The notes: generated by a model not told the origin, from the letters alone. DNA of 47,976 nt from an uncultured Clostridia bacterium (GCA_944386655.1 CALXBX010000049.1:1-47976), one strand, 5' to 3'; shown: positions 26,592 to 36,553, numbered from the stretch's first letter. Numbers and translations are program-made.

Positions 26592-27901
26592 TGAATTTTT
26601 AAATAGTGTATGTGAGCAAATAAAATACAAACCTATTAGAAAAGAAATAGAAAAAGAAATAAAAAGCCATATAGAAGAATTAAAAGAAAATTATATAGAA
26701 AACGGAATGCAAGGAAAAGAAGCAGAAGAAAAAGCAATCTTACAGATGGGCAATGCTGAAGAAATAGGAAAGAAACTAAATAAAATTCATAAACCTAAAT
26801 TTAATTTATTATTATTTATTTTAGTTTTAATGTTATTAGGATTTGGAATTTTGGTAAATTCCTTGAACTATACAAATGAATATTTTATAACGATTCTATT
26901 AAGTATCTTAGCATTTTGCATAATTTATTTTCTGGATTATAGAAAGTTAATAAAATATTCTAATTTTATATATGCTATTCCAACAATGATACTATTATTT
27001 ACAAGGATAAATAAATTTCGGGATAACTTTTAGTACAACAATAAATAGCATTGCATTACCACTTTATATAATAGCTTTTATTGGATTTATTGAAAATATA
27101 AATAGTAGTAAAACAAAAATTGATTTTTTTGAAAAACACAATATAAATAGGAATTTGATAAAAATAATTGTATTAAGCTTTTTATCTTTAATTTTATTAT
27201 TAGAAAATCCATCCATATCTTCTGCATGTATTTTAGCATTAGCCTATCTTATTATTGCAACCATTAAGCTAATACAAGTAAGAAAGAAAAAGCAAATAAT
27301 ATTATTATGGGGAATACCAATTATTTTTGTAGCTTTATTTATTATTTTTTATATAGGAATTCCTTCAGGAATAAGGATAAATACAAACAGAATTATTGCA
27401 TCCTACAATCCAGAAGTAGATCCTAATGGCATAGGATGGCAAGGAATGGAACAAAAAGCCATTATGAATTCGTCCAATCTTTTTGGAGAAACAGATTATA
27501 ACAGCACTAGCCTAGAAGTGTTCAATAGAGATGCTTATCATTTTACATTTATTGTAGTTTTAGCAAATTATGGCTGGGTTTTAAGTGTTGCAATGGTTAT
27601 GATAATTTTAGTCTTTAATATTAAGCTAATAATAGATTCAAGAAAAATAAAAGATACTTATGGGAAGTTTTTAATGATAGGAATAACGTGCTTGTTTATA
27701 TTAAGAAATACATTTTGCTTATTGATGAACTTAAATTTAGGAATAAAAGCTAATTTTGATATTCCATTTGTATCTTATGACAAAATTAGTTTTATAATGG
27801 ATAGTATCTGTCTAGGTATTGTATTTTCTATCTATAGAAAAAAGGAGCTTATTCCTTCTTTTGAAAAAGAAAGAGACAATAATTTAGAAGTAAATAATTA
27901 A
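26581..27901 (+). CDS. HAAS-domain protein fused to a diverged FtsW/RodA/SpoVE-like membrane domain, read through a +1 shift at CGG 27019
   Basis: The N-terminus (about residues 1-75) is a HAAS-type helical domain (KEIEKEIKSHIEELKE...AEEKAILQMGNAEEIGKKL) that often partners with PadR. The rest is a multispanning domain like FtsW/RodA/SpoVE, the lipid II polymerases of cell-wall growth, but the conserved PFVSYGGSS motif is degraded to PFVSYDKIS, so polymerase activity is doubtful. In the zero frame, CGG at 27019 leads to RDNF and a stop. Skipping C27019 gives GITFSTTINSIALPLY, typical of the family, and 439 residues in total. The start is GTG 26581 behind GGAGG. Confidence 0.75.
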
Positions 27902-27926
27902 CAGTTAAAAGACTGGGAACAATTTC

Positions 27927-27965
27927 TATCACCTTTCATATACTAAAATGAGAGGTGATATTTTT
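27927..27965 (+). promoter_or_regulatory. Hairpin that includes the cwlJ ribosome binding site
   Basis: TATCACCTTTCAT pairs with ATGAGAGGTGATA (13 bp, one wobble), then TTTTT and the ATG. The GAGGTGAT binding site lies in the 3' arm, so the hairpin could act as a terminator for the upstream gene or limit cwlJ translation. It is a near duplicate of 26088-26126. Confidence 0.6.
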
Positions 27966-28414
27966 ATGGCATACTCAGATAGAGAACTACTCGCTAGAAT
28001 GATACAGTGCGAAGCAGGAGGAGAAGGAGATAATGGAATGAGAGCAGTTGCCTCTGTTATTATGAATAGAGTAAATAGTGCAGAGGGAGAATATGCACGA
28101 ATTTCTCGGACGGTGGCAATATTCGTAATATTTTATTTCAACAAGGACAGTTTGATTGCGCGAGAGAAACTTTAGGTGGAAGCTATAATGCACAAAATAT
28201 CTATAATATGGTTCCTACAGAAGTACACTATTATATTGCAGACTGGGCAATAGCGGGAAACCGTATTTCAGAGGTAGGAGACTGCCTTTGGTATATGAAT
28301 CCATTTAATCCTACTTGTCCTAATACTTTTCCATACAATGGAAGCGGAACCTGGCATACTAGAATTATAGACCATTGTTTTTATCGACCAACCTCTCTCT
28401 ATCGAAATACATAA
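27966..28414 (+). CDS. cwlJ: Spore cortex hydrolase CwlJ, read through two +1 shifts at CGG 28107 and 28111
   Basis: CwlJ is a SleB-family hydrolase that degrades the spore cortex during germination. The N-terminus DRELLARMIQCEAGGEGDNGMRAVASVIMNRV matches the family, with the catalytic Glu in CEAGGEG. The C-terminus YYIADWAIAGNRI...FPYNGSGTWHTRIIDHCFYRPT is also typical. The two parts are out of frame by two bases. Reading TCT, skip C, GGA, skip C, GGT GGC gives SGGGNIRNILFQQGQF, restores the family sequence and a 148-residue protein (Bacillus CwlJ is about 142). gerQ, its partner in the spore coat, follows at once. Confidence 0.8.
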
Positions 28415-28435
28415 AACAAGAAAGGAAGGGAAAAC

Positions 28436-28741
28436 ATGGAAGAAGAAAATAGAGTACATCTTAATAGCAATTCACCAGAGACGCTAACTAACAATATCTA
28501 CACACCAGCTTTTTTAAGACAATTTATTGGAAGGCTTGTTAGAATAGAATTTTTAATAGGAACCAATAATTTAGTAGATAGGGTAGGACTTTTAGAAGAA
28601 GTAGGAGCAAGTTATGTAGTAATACGACAAATAGAAAGTGGAAATTTACTTTATGCAGATATTTATTCTATCAAATTTGTTTTAATTGCGGAAAATCCAT
28701 ATAGACCAAATTACCAACACTATCCATATCCAGTTGTTTAG
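28436..28741 (+). CDS. gerQ: Spore coat protein GerQ
   Basis: A 101-residue coat protein required in Bacillus for CwlJ to localise and function. The conserved core is FIGRLVRIEFLIGTNNLVDRVGLLEEVGASYVVIRQIESGNLLYADIYSIKFV, the clostridial GerQ pattern. It sits 21 bases after cwlJ, with GAAAGGAAGGG before the ATG, so the two form the usual cwlJ-gerQ operon. The unusual Tyr/Pro-rich tail (PNYQHYPYPVV) is typical of coat proteins. Confidence 0.88.
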   Translation: MEEENRVHLNSNSPETLTNNIYTPAFLRQFIGRLVRIEFLIGTNNLVDRVGLLEEVGASYVVIRQIESGNLLYADIYSIKFVLIAENPYRPNYQHYPYPVV

Positions 28742-28747
28742 TGGCTG

Positions 28748-28796
28748 TTTAAGTCAGGTTTTTGTGCGTAAATGTCTCATTTAAGCCTGACTTAAA
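28748..28796. repeat. Intergenic palindromic repeat, family B copy 2
   Basis: TTTAAGTCAGG pairs with CCTGACTTAAA around a 27-base loop that contains TGTCTCATTTAAG, words shared with 11885-11915. Confidence 0.65.
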
Positions 28797-28808
28797 TGGA
28801 CATCCTAA

Positions 28809-29891
<1,083 letters not shown>

Positions 29892-29910
29892 GAAAGGAAA
29901 GATGTAAATT

Positions 29911-31107
29911 ATGAAAATATTAGTATTGAACAGTGGAAGTTCTTCTTTGAAATATCAATTATTAGATATGGAAACAGAGAAAGTATTAGCAAAAGGAAAT
30001 TATGAAAGAATTGGTATAGGAGGTTCGTTTGTTACACATAAAGTAGGAAAAGAAAAATATACCTATGAAAAAGATGTTAAAAATCATGAAGAAGCTATTA
30101 GCTTTGTCATGGAGCAATTTACAGATAAAGAGCATGGTGTTATTTCTTCTTTAGATGAAATTAATGCGATTGGACATAGAGTAGTACATGGAGGAGAGAA
30201 ATTTAATAAGTCTGTTATCATTACAGAAGAGGTAAAAAATACAATTAGAGATTGTATTGAACTTGCACCATTACATAACCCAGCAGCTTTAACAGGAATT
30301 GAAGCTTGTGAAAAAGTGATGCCAGGAAAACCAAATGTAGCAGTATTTGATACAGCATTTCATCAAACAATTCCAGAAGAAAGATATATTTATCCTATTC
30401 CATATGAATATTATGAAAAATATAGAATTCGTAAATATGGTTTCCATGGTACTTCTCATAAATATGTTTCTAGAAGAATTGCAGAGATTTTAGGAAAACC
30501 AGTAGAAGACCTAAAAATTATCAACTGTCACTTAGGACAAGGAGCGAGCTTGTGCGCTATAGAGGGAGGAAAATCTGTAGATACTTCTATGGGATTTACA
30601 CCACTTGCAGGTATTGCTATGGGAACACGTAGTGGGGACTTAGATCCATCCGTAGTTACTTATTTAATGAAAAAAGAAAACTTAACACCAGATGAGATGG
30701 AAAATATATTAAACAAAAAATCTGGATTATTAGGAATTTCTGGACTTTCTGCAGATAATAGGGATTTACTAGCTTCTATAGAGAAGCAAGATGAACATAG
30801 CAAGAGAGCAAAAATGGCAATGGAAACTTATTGTTACATTATTGCACAATATATTGCTAAATATGCTGTAGCAATGAATGGAGTAGATGTGATTACTTTT
30901 GCAGGAGGAGTAGGAGAAAGAGGACCGGATGAAAGAAAAATGATTTGTGATCATTTAGGCTTTATGGGAGTAGAATTAGATGAAGAGGCAAATAAGGTAA
31001 AAGCAGAAGAAAAACAAATTTCAAGTAGCAACTCTAAAATAGCCGTATGGATTGTACCAACAGAGGAAGAGCTTATGATTGCAAGAGATACAGCAGCACT
31101 TATTTAG
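29911..31107 (+). CDS. ackA: Acetate kinase, canonical copy
   Basis: Makes ATP and acetate from acetyl phosphate. The 398-residue protein has the ASKHA-fold motifs: LNSGSSSLKYQL with Asn7, GHRVVHGGEKF with the substrate Arg, LAPLHNP, VFDTAFHQT with the catalytic Asp, KYGFHGTSHKYV, GTRSGDLDPSV with the second Arg, FAGGVGE and PTEEELMIARDT. All key residues are present. It forms an operon with pta and is followed by a close paralog behind a pair of palindromic repeats. Confidence 0.97.
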   Translation: MKILVLNSGSSSLKYQLLDMETEKVLAKGNYERIGIGGSFVTHKVGKEKYTYEKDVKNHEEAISFVMEQFTDKEHGVISSLDEINAIGHRVVHGGEKFNKSVIITEEVKNTIRDCIELAPLHNPAALTGIEACEKVMPGKPNVAVFDTAFHQTIPEERYIYPIPYEYYEKYRIRKYGFHGTSHKYVSRRIAEILGKPVEDLKIINCHLGQGASLCAIEGGKSVDTSMGFTPLAGIAMGTRSGDLDPSVVTYLMKKENLTPDEMENILNKKSGLLGISGLSADNRDLLASIEKQDEHSKRAKMAMETYCYIIAQYIAKYAVAMNGVDVITFAGGVGERGPDERKMICDHLGFMGVELDEEANKVKAEEKQISSSNSKIAVWIVPTEEELMIARDTAALI

Positions 31108-31128
31108 TGAATTGAATTTTATGAACTT

Positions 31129-31157
31129 TGCAATTTAGGGACGTTCCTTAAATTGCA
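31129..31157. repeat. 29-base palindromic repeat, family A copy 2
   Basis: Identical to 15113-15141, same orientation; lies 21 bases after the first ackA. Confidence 0.85.
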
Positions 31158-31233
31158 AGTCACTATATTATTAAATACATATAGAGAAAAGTAATACTTA
31201 AATTAATTACTCTTTTATATGCACTAAAGTTTA

Positions 31234-31262
31234 TGCAATTTAAGGAACGTCCCTAAATTGCA
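31234..31262. repeat. 29-base palindromic repeat, family A copy 3 (inverted)
   Basis: Exact reverse complement of copy 2. The two enclose 76 bases and can pair over their full length. Its end touches the AAAGG site of the second ackA. Confidence 0.85.
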
Positions 31263-31278
31263 AAGAAAGGATATTCAT

Positions 31279-32472
31279 ATGAAAATTTTAGTAATCAATT
31301 GTGGAAGTTCTTCCTTAAAATATCAATTATTAGATATGGATACAGAAGAAGTTCTTGCCAAAGGAAATTATGAGAGAATTGGACAAGGTAATAGTTTTTT
31401 AACGCATAAAGTGAATGGAGAAAAATATGTATTAGAAAATCCAGTAGAGAATCATGAACAAGCCTTGGCTTTTATGATAGAACAATTATTAAATGAAAAA
31501 TACGCGGTAATACAATCTTTAGAGGAAATAGAAGCTGTAGGACATAGGGTGCCACATGGAAAAGACTTATTTAGTGAATCTGTATTAATTACAGAAAAGG
31601 TAGAAGAAGAAATTGCAAGTTGCACTGAACTTGCACCACTTCATACCCCTGCTATATTAAGCGGAATAGAAGCTTGTAAGAAAGTACTTGCTGGGAAACC
31701 AATGGTAGCCGTATTTGACACAGCCTTTCATCAAACAATACCAGAAGAAAGATATATTTATCCTATTCCTTATGAATATTACGAAAAAGATAATGTACGT
31801 AAATATGGTTTCCATGGTACATCTCACCGCTATGTATCTCAAAGGTTAGCAGAATTAATGCAAAGACCAATAGAAGATTTAAAAATAGTGGTATGTCATT
31901 TAGGGCAAGGAGCAAGTCTATGTGCAGTAGAAGGAGGGAAATCCGTAGAGACTACTATGGGAATGACGCCTGTTTCTGGTATTATGATGTGTGCTAGAAG
32001 TGGAGATTTAGACCCTTCTGTTGTAACTTATTTAATGAAAAAAGAGAACTTAACGCCGGACGAGATGGAAGATATATTAAATAAAAAATCTGGAGTTTTA
32101 GGTATTTCTGGAGTAAGTCCAGATTTTCGTGATATTGAAAAAGCAGCAGATGAGGGAGATAAAAAAGCCCTACTTGCTAGAAAGGCTTATTGCTACAATG
32201 TAGCACAATATGTTGCTAAATGTGCAGTAGCCATGAATGGTATAGATGCTATCGCTTTTACAGCAGGAGTGGGAGAAAATCAAATTCATATTCGAGAAGG
32301 AATTTGCGAGCATTTAAGCTTTATGGGGGTAGATTTAGACAAAAAGAAAAATGAAGTAAGAGCGGAAGAAAGAGAAATATCTACACCGGATTCTAAGGTA
32401 AAAGTATGGATAGTTCCTACGAATGAGGAATTAGTAATTGCAAGAGATACCAAAAGGATTGTAGAGAAATAA
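31279..32472 (+). CDS. Acetate kinase paralog with altered motifs
   Basis: A 397-residue ASKHA kinase closely similar to the upstream AckA through most of its length, so it arose by duplication. Catalytic Asp (VFDTAFHQT), His (KYGFHGTSHRYV), Arg (ARSGDLDPSV) and the ATP-side AGVGE and PTNEELVIARDT motifs are kept. Two substrate-side motifs differ: GHRVVHGGE has become GHRVPHGKD, and LAPLHNP has become LAPLHTP. It may prefer another short acid or be less active. The ATG at 31279 follows AAAGG; a TTG at 31258 in the same frame lies in the repeat. Called only as an acetate kinase-like protein. Confidence 0.88.
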   Translation: MKILVINCGSSSLKYQLLDMDTEEVLAKGNYERIGQGNSFLTHKVNGEKYVLENPVENHEQALAFMIEQLLNEKYAVIQSLEEIEAVGHRVPHGKDLFSESVLITEKVEEEIASCTELAPLHTPAILSGIEACKKVLAGKPMVAVFDTAFHQTIPEERYIYPIPYEYYEKDNVRKYGFHGTSHRYVSQRLAELMQRPIEDLKIVVCHLGQGASLCAVEGGKSVETTMGMTPVSGIMMCARSGDLDPSVVTYLMKKENLTPDEMEDILNKKSGVLGISGVSPDFRDIEKAADEGDKKALLARKAYCYNVAQYVAKCAVAMNGIDAIAFTAGVGENQIHIREGICEHLSFMGVDLDKKKNEVRAEEREISTPDSKVKVWIVPTNEELVIARDTKRIVEK

Positions 32473-32509
32473 GAATAAACAGAAGAAAATAAAAGAATGG
32501 GATGAAATT

Positions 32510-34150
32510 ATGAAATTAGAAACGATGAAACAAACATTAAAAAAAGAAAAGTTTACTATTATTCTTTTTGCTATTGGTTATATTTTCACTATATTAGAAG
32601 CTTTCTATGGTGTTTTTGGCGACGAAGCAGATGTTATTTCTGCTTCGTGGCTTATGAGCCAAGGGAAGTATCTCTATAGTGATATTTTTTGCCATCACAT
32701 GCCAGTTCCTTATTTCTTTTTAGAAATTTTACAATATTTTTCCAATTCACTTGTATTTTTAAGGCTAGCTTATGGCATTATTACACAATCTTATTTTATT
32801 TTATTATACATATTTTTTCGAAAAAAATTACCTCATTATATAATCCCTCTTACAGCGGCTTTATGGGGAATGATGAAACACATCTTTTTACAAAATATGA
32901 TTCTAGCAGACACTTTTGTGGCTTTTGGAGTTTTTACAATTTTTTTAGAAATGATAACACATAAAGAACCCAAATATGCATTTAAAGATAAAGTTCTTGT
33001 TTCTTTTGCTACATTCATTTCTTTTGGCTCTAGCCTAATTGCAGTGTATCCTTTGTTGATTTTTTACGTGTATTATATTATAAAACGCTTGTTTTTATAT
33101 GGAAAAGAGAAAGAAAATGCTCTTGCTTATTTTAAAGAAGATCTTATTTTTGTTGGAATGGTGCTATGTCCATTTTTCGTTTTTATGCTGTATTGTATTT
33201 TAACAGGAACATGGGGGGCTTTTTTAGAAAATGCCATCTTCTTTAATACAGATTATTATAGTATCTATAATGAGGAGGCAACCCCAGTAAGCTTAGTAAT
33301 TAATCAGTTTTTAGATTTTCCAACCAAAGCATGGGTACGTATTTTGTTTGGAACGAAGTATTTGCCGTTAGGAATCTATTCACCAACTGATATTTTTACA
33401 GGAATGAGTTTTGTTATATTTTTTGTTTGGTCGATTGTCTCTTTATTTCGTTACAAACAAAAAGCAATTCTGTCTATTTTATTTGTCTATTTTTGTTACA
33501 TGAGAGATGGTTTTCATATTTGTACTTTTATGATATTTTGCCAATATTTTGTGGCAGAGGCAATTCTTTGGTGTTTGGAACAAATGCGAAAGAAAGAAAA
33601 AGGAAAAATACTAAAGGCAACAGCCATTGCAATTACTTTCGTATATAGTGCATTTTATATTTTTATAATAGGATTATCCATTTTTTATATGGTAAAAGAC
33701 AAAACTTATGTAACAGATTATGGCAAAGAATATAGAGAGATTATTTTAACTGTTACAGAGGAAGAAGATACTATCTGGGCAGTTCCATTAAAGCCTGAGC
33801 TTTATTTTGTAACTAAGAGACAGCCAGCAAATGGTAATATTTTTTATCTGCCATGGCAATCTATTAAACCAGGAGTAAATGAAAAGATAGAAGAGGACAT
33901 ATGCCAGAAGAAACCTACTGTCATTGTTTATGATGCAGAAGAATCTTTATGGGGAGGCACTAGCAAACCTGCGGATTATTGTGGATGGTTGGAAAACCTA
34001 TTAAACGAAGATTATTTTACCATAACAGGATTAGATAAAATGTACTTTTTAAAAGAAAAGGAGACAGAAATTACAGAAAAGTTAATAGAAAATAATATAG
34101 TAAGGAGAGAAGAAAATGGAGAAGTTGTATGTAGTAATGCCTGCCTATAA
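32510..34150 (+). CDS. GT-C-like glycosyltransferase membrane protein
   Basis: A 546-residue protein with about ten membrane helices and a C-terminal extracytoplasmic domain from about residue 400. After the first helix it has GDEADVISASWLMSQGKYLYSDIFCHHMPVPYF, the DE-containing loop and W-x-x-x-G-x-x-x-Y-x-D-x-F-x-H-x-x-P pattern of GT39/ArnT-like transferases that use lipid-linked sugars. The C-terminal DTIWAVPLKPELYFVTKR...FYLPWQSIKPG domain also fits such enzymes. It overlaps the GT2 gene by 35 bases. The likely role is adding a sugar to a surface polymer or protein; donor and acceptor are unknown. Confidence 0.75.
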   Translation: MKLETMKQTLKKEKFTIILFAIGYIFTILEAFYGVFGDEADVISASWLMSQGKYLYSDIFCHHMPVPYFFLEILQYFSNSLVFLRLAYGIITQSYFILLYIFFRKKLPHYIIPLTAALWGMMKHIFLQNMILADTFVAFGVFTIFLEMITHKEPKYAFKDKVLVSFATFISFGSSLIAVYPLLIFYVYYIIKRLFLYGKEKENALAYFKEDLIFVGMVLCPFFVFMLYCILTGTWGAFLENAIFFNTDYYSIYNEEATPVSLVINQFLDFPTKAWVRILFGTKYLPLGIYSPTDIFTGMSFVIFFVWSIVSLFRYKQKAILSILFVYFCYMRDGFHICTFMIFCQYFVAEAILWCLEQMRKKEKGKILKATAIAITFVYSAFYIFIIGLSIFYMVKDKTYVTDYGKEYREIILTVTEEEDTIWAVPLKPELYFVTKRQPANGNIFYLPWQSIKPGVNEKIEEDICQKKPTVIVYDAEESLWGGTSKPADYCGWLENLLNEDYFTITGLDKMYFLKEKETEITEKLIENNIVRREENGEVVCSNACL

Positions 34151-34841
34151 TGAGGAAAAAAATATTGAAAAGGTGGTAAGAAGTTGGCATGCTGTCATAG
34201 AAAAAATAGATAAAACGGCAAGATTATTAATTGTAGATGATGGCTCGAGGGATGATACTTATAATATTATATGGGACTTACAAAGAGAATTGCCACAAAT
34301 GGAATTTCAATATAAAGAGAACTCTGGACATGGGGCTACAGTTTTATTTGCTTATAACTATGCCATAGCCAGAGGAGCCACTTATATTTTTCAAACAGAC
34401 TCAGATGGACAAACAAATCCAGAAGAATTTTTAGAATTTTGGAAACAAAGAGAAGAATATGATATGGTAATAGGAAGTAGAAAACAAAGAGGAGATGGAC
34501 TTTTTAGAAAATTTGCTAGTAAAGTATTAAAATTTGTAATTAAAATAACTTTACATGTAGATGTAGAAGATGCTAATACACCATTTCGTTTGATGAAAGT
34601 AGAAACCTTGAAAAAATATTTACCAAAAGTACCAAAAGATTTTTATTTATCGAATGCTTTACTTACCGCTTTATTTATAAAATATCATGAAAAAGTAAAG
34701 TTTATTCCTATTAGTTTTCAAGCAAGACAAGCAGGCAAAAATTCTATCAATTTAGAAAAATTAGTGCATACAGGTTGGAATACTTTGCAAGATTTCAGAA
34801 AAATCAATAAAAATTTAGAAACACAAAAAAGAGAGAACTAA
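34116..34841 (+). CDS. Family 2 glycosyltransferase (DPM1-like)
   Basis: A 241-residue GT-A transferase. It has MPAYNEEKNIEKVV, the nucleotide-binding VDDGSRDDT and the DxD-like QTDSDGQ motif near residue 94, then GSRKQRGDG and a C-terminal basic RQAGKNSINL segment. It probably transfers a sugar from a nucleotide to polyprenyl phosphate on the cytoplasmic face, supplying the flanking GT-C proteins; that link is inferred from the gene order. AAGGAGAG precedes the ATG inside the end of the upstream gene. Confidence 0.88.
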   Translation: MEKLYVVMPAYNEEKNIEKVVRSWHAVIEKIDKTARLLIVDDGSRDDTYNIIWDLQRELPQMEFQYKENSGHGATVLFAYNYAIARGATYIFQTDSDGQTNPEEFLEFWKQREEYDMVIGSRKQRGDGLFRKFASKVLKFVIKITLHVDVEDANTPFRLMKVETLKKYLPKVPKDFYLSNALLTALFIKYHEKVKFIPISFQARQAGKNSINLEKLVHTGWNTLQDFRKINKNLETQKREN

Positions 34842-34872
34842 TCATATAAAAGGAAGGAGGAAAATAAAAACA

Positions 34873-36453
34873 ATGGTAAGGGAATTTTTTAAAAAAGAAA
34901 AGATAGTTATTTTCCTTTTTATAATAGGATTTGCTTTGAGCATTTTTTCAGCACCTTATGCCACTTTTTGTGATGAAGCTGATGTTATTACTGCTTCTTG
35001 GCTTATGAACAAAGGAGAATTGCTTTATCAAGATATTTTTTGTCACCATATGCCTGTTCCTTACTTTCTTTTACAAATTTTGCAGTTATTTTCCAATCAC
35101 CTTCTTTTTTTGAGAATAGGATTTGCCATCCTATCACAATCCTATTTTATAATATTATATCTATTTTTTAGAAAAAAACTGCATCCTTATCTAATTCCAA
35201 TAGTTTCTCTATTTTGGGCAATGACGAGACATATGTTTTTACAAAATATGATTTTAGCAGATACCTTTGTGGCCTTCGGTCTATTTACCATTTTTCTAGA
35301 AATGATAGTAAATAAGAAAACCAAATATGCTTTAAAGGATAAGATACTCATTTCTTTTGCCACCTTTATTTCCTTTGGTTCTAGCCTTATAGCAGTGTAC
35401 CCTTTATTAATATTTTATGTGTATTACATAGTAAAACGTATTCTTCTCTATATAAAGGAAAAAGAAAAATGGCTGGATTACTTAAAGGAAGATATATTGT
35501 TTATGGGCATTGTACTTTTTCCTTTTTTAATATTTGCATTATACCTATGTATCACCAATACATGGAATGCTTTTTGGGAGAATGCTATCTTTTTTAACAC
35601 AGACTATTATAGCCTTTATAATGGTGAAGGAACACCAATTAGCTTAGTAATAAATCAATTTCTAGATTTTCCACAAAGGCTTAAAAATCGTACTTTGTTT
35701 GCCACCATCTTTGTACCTCAAATGTTTCATTATACGGCAGATGTTTTTATAGGAATCAGTTTTGTCATATTTCTTGTATGGTCGATAACAGCAATATATC
35801 GTTATAAAAGCAAAGCAATTGTTTTTATATTATTTGTGTATTTCTGCTATATGAGAAAAGGATTTCATTGTGTTACCTTTTTGATATTTCCACAGTTCTT
35901 TTTGGCAGAAGGAATTCTTTGGACATCTCGTAAATTAAAACAAAATAAAACTGGAAAAATAAAGGACGCATTAGCAACTGTTGTAATTCTTTTATATAGT
36001 GCTATTTACATTACACTAATGGTAATTGATTTAGTAGATATGGTAAAAAAAGAAGAACTGGTAACAGATTACGGAAAAGAGTATAAAGATATTATATTAG
36101 CCGTTACAGAGGAACAAGATACCATATGGGCAGCTCCTTTAAAAGCTGAACTTTACTTTGTAACCAATCGTATGCCTGCAAATGAAAATATTTTTTATTT
36201 GCCATGGCAATCTATCAAACCAGGTTTAAATGAAGAGATAGAAAAAGATTTGCTAGAAAAGAAACCAAAAGTAATTGTTTATGATGCAGATGAATTATTA
36301 TGGTCAGAAACAATTGTTACATCTAGTTATTGTGGTTGGTTAGAAAAAATTCTAGAAGAAAACTATTTTACAATAGAAGGGGTTGATAATGTATATTTCT
36401 TAAAATCAGAAGAAACCGAAATTAGGGAAAAATTAAAAGATTTTAATGCATAA
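34873..36453 (+). CDS. GT-C-like glycosyltransferase membrane protein, paralog
   Basis: A 526-residue paralog of the gene at 32510, alike along its whole length: the same CDEADVITASWLMNKGELLYQDIFCHHMPVPYF loop, the MILADTFVAFGLFTIFLEM helix and the DTIWAAPLKAELYFVTNR...FYLPWQSIKPG C-terminal domain. The two genes enclose the GT2 gene, giving a GT-C/GT2/GT-C operon. GGAAGGAGG precedes the start. A duplicated pair suggests two different acceptors or linkages on the same lipid-linked sugar. Confidence 0.76.
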   Translation: MVREFFKKEKIVIFLFIIGFALSIFSAPYATFCDEADVITASWLMNKGELLYQDIFCHHMPVPYFLLQILQLFSNHLLFLRIGFAILSQSYFIILYLFFRKKLHPYLIPIVSLFWAMTRHMFLQNMILADTFVAFGLFTIFLEMIVNKKTKYALKDKILISFATFISFGSSLIAVYPLLIFYVYYIVKRILLYIKEKEKWLDYLKEDILFMGIVLFPFLIFALYLCITNTWNAFWENAIFFNTDYYSLYNGEGTPISLVINQFLDFPQRLKNRTLFATIFVPQMFHYTADVFIGISFVIFLVWSITAIYRYKSKAIVFILFVYFCYMRKGFHCVTFLIFPQFFLAEGILWTSRKLKQNKTGKIKDALATVVILLYSAIYITLMVIDLVDMVKKEELVTDYGKEYKDIILAVTEEQDTIWAAPLKAELYFVTNRMPANENIFYLPWQSIKPGLNEEIEKDLLEKKPKVIVYDADELLWSETIVTSSYCGWLEKILEENYFTIEGVDNVYFLKSEETEIREKLKDFNA

Positions 36454-36490
36454 TAAAAGCCATTCTTCTTTTAAAAAATAAAACAAAAAT

Positions 36491-36530
36491 ACAGAATTGT
36501 CCAGACCACAATATTTGAAGTTCTGTTTTT
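36491..36530 (+). terminator. Terminator of the GT operon, first hairpin
   Basis: ACAGAATTGT...ACAA...TTCTGT with a T6 run. The stem is broken by an internal loop. Confidence 0.6.
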
Positions 36531-36553
36531 TCAAGCTCAATGCCAATAGTTGG

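Noticed and set aside
27155-27901. Separate gene starting at TTG 27155
   Set aside because: The frame is open and family-like back to 27020, so this start is internal to the FtsW-like domain.
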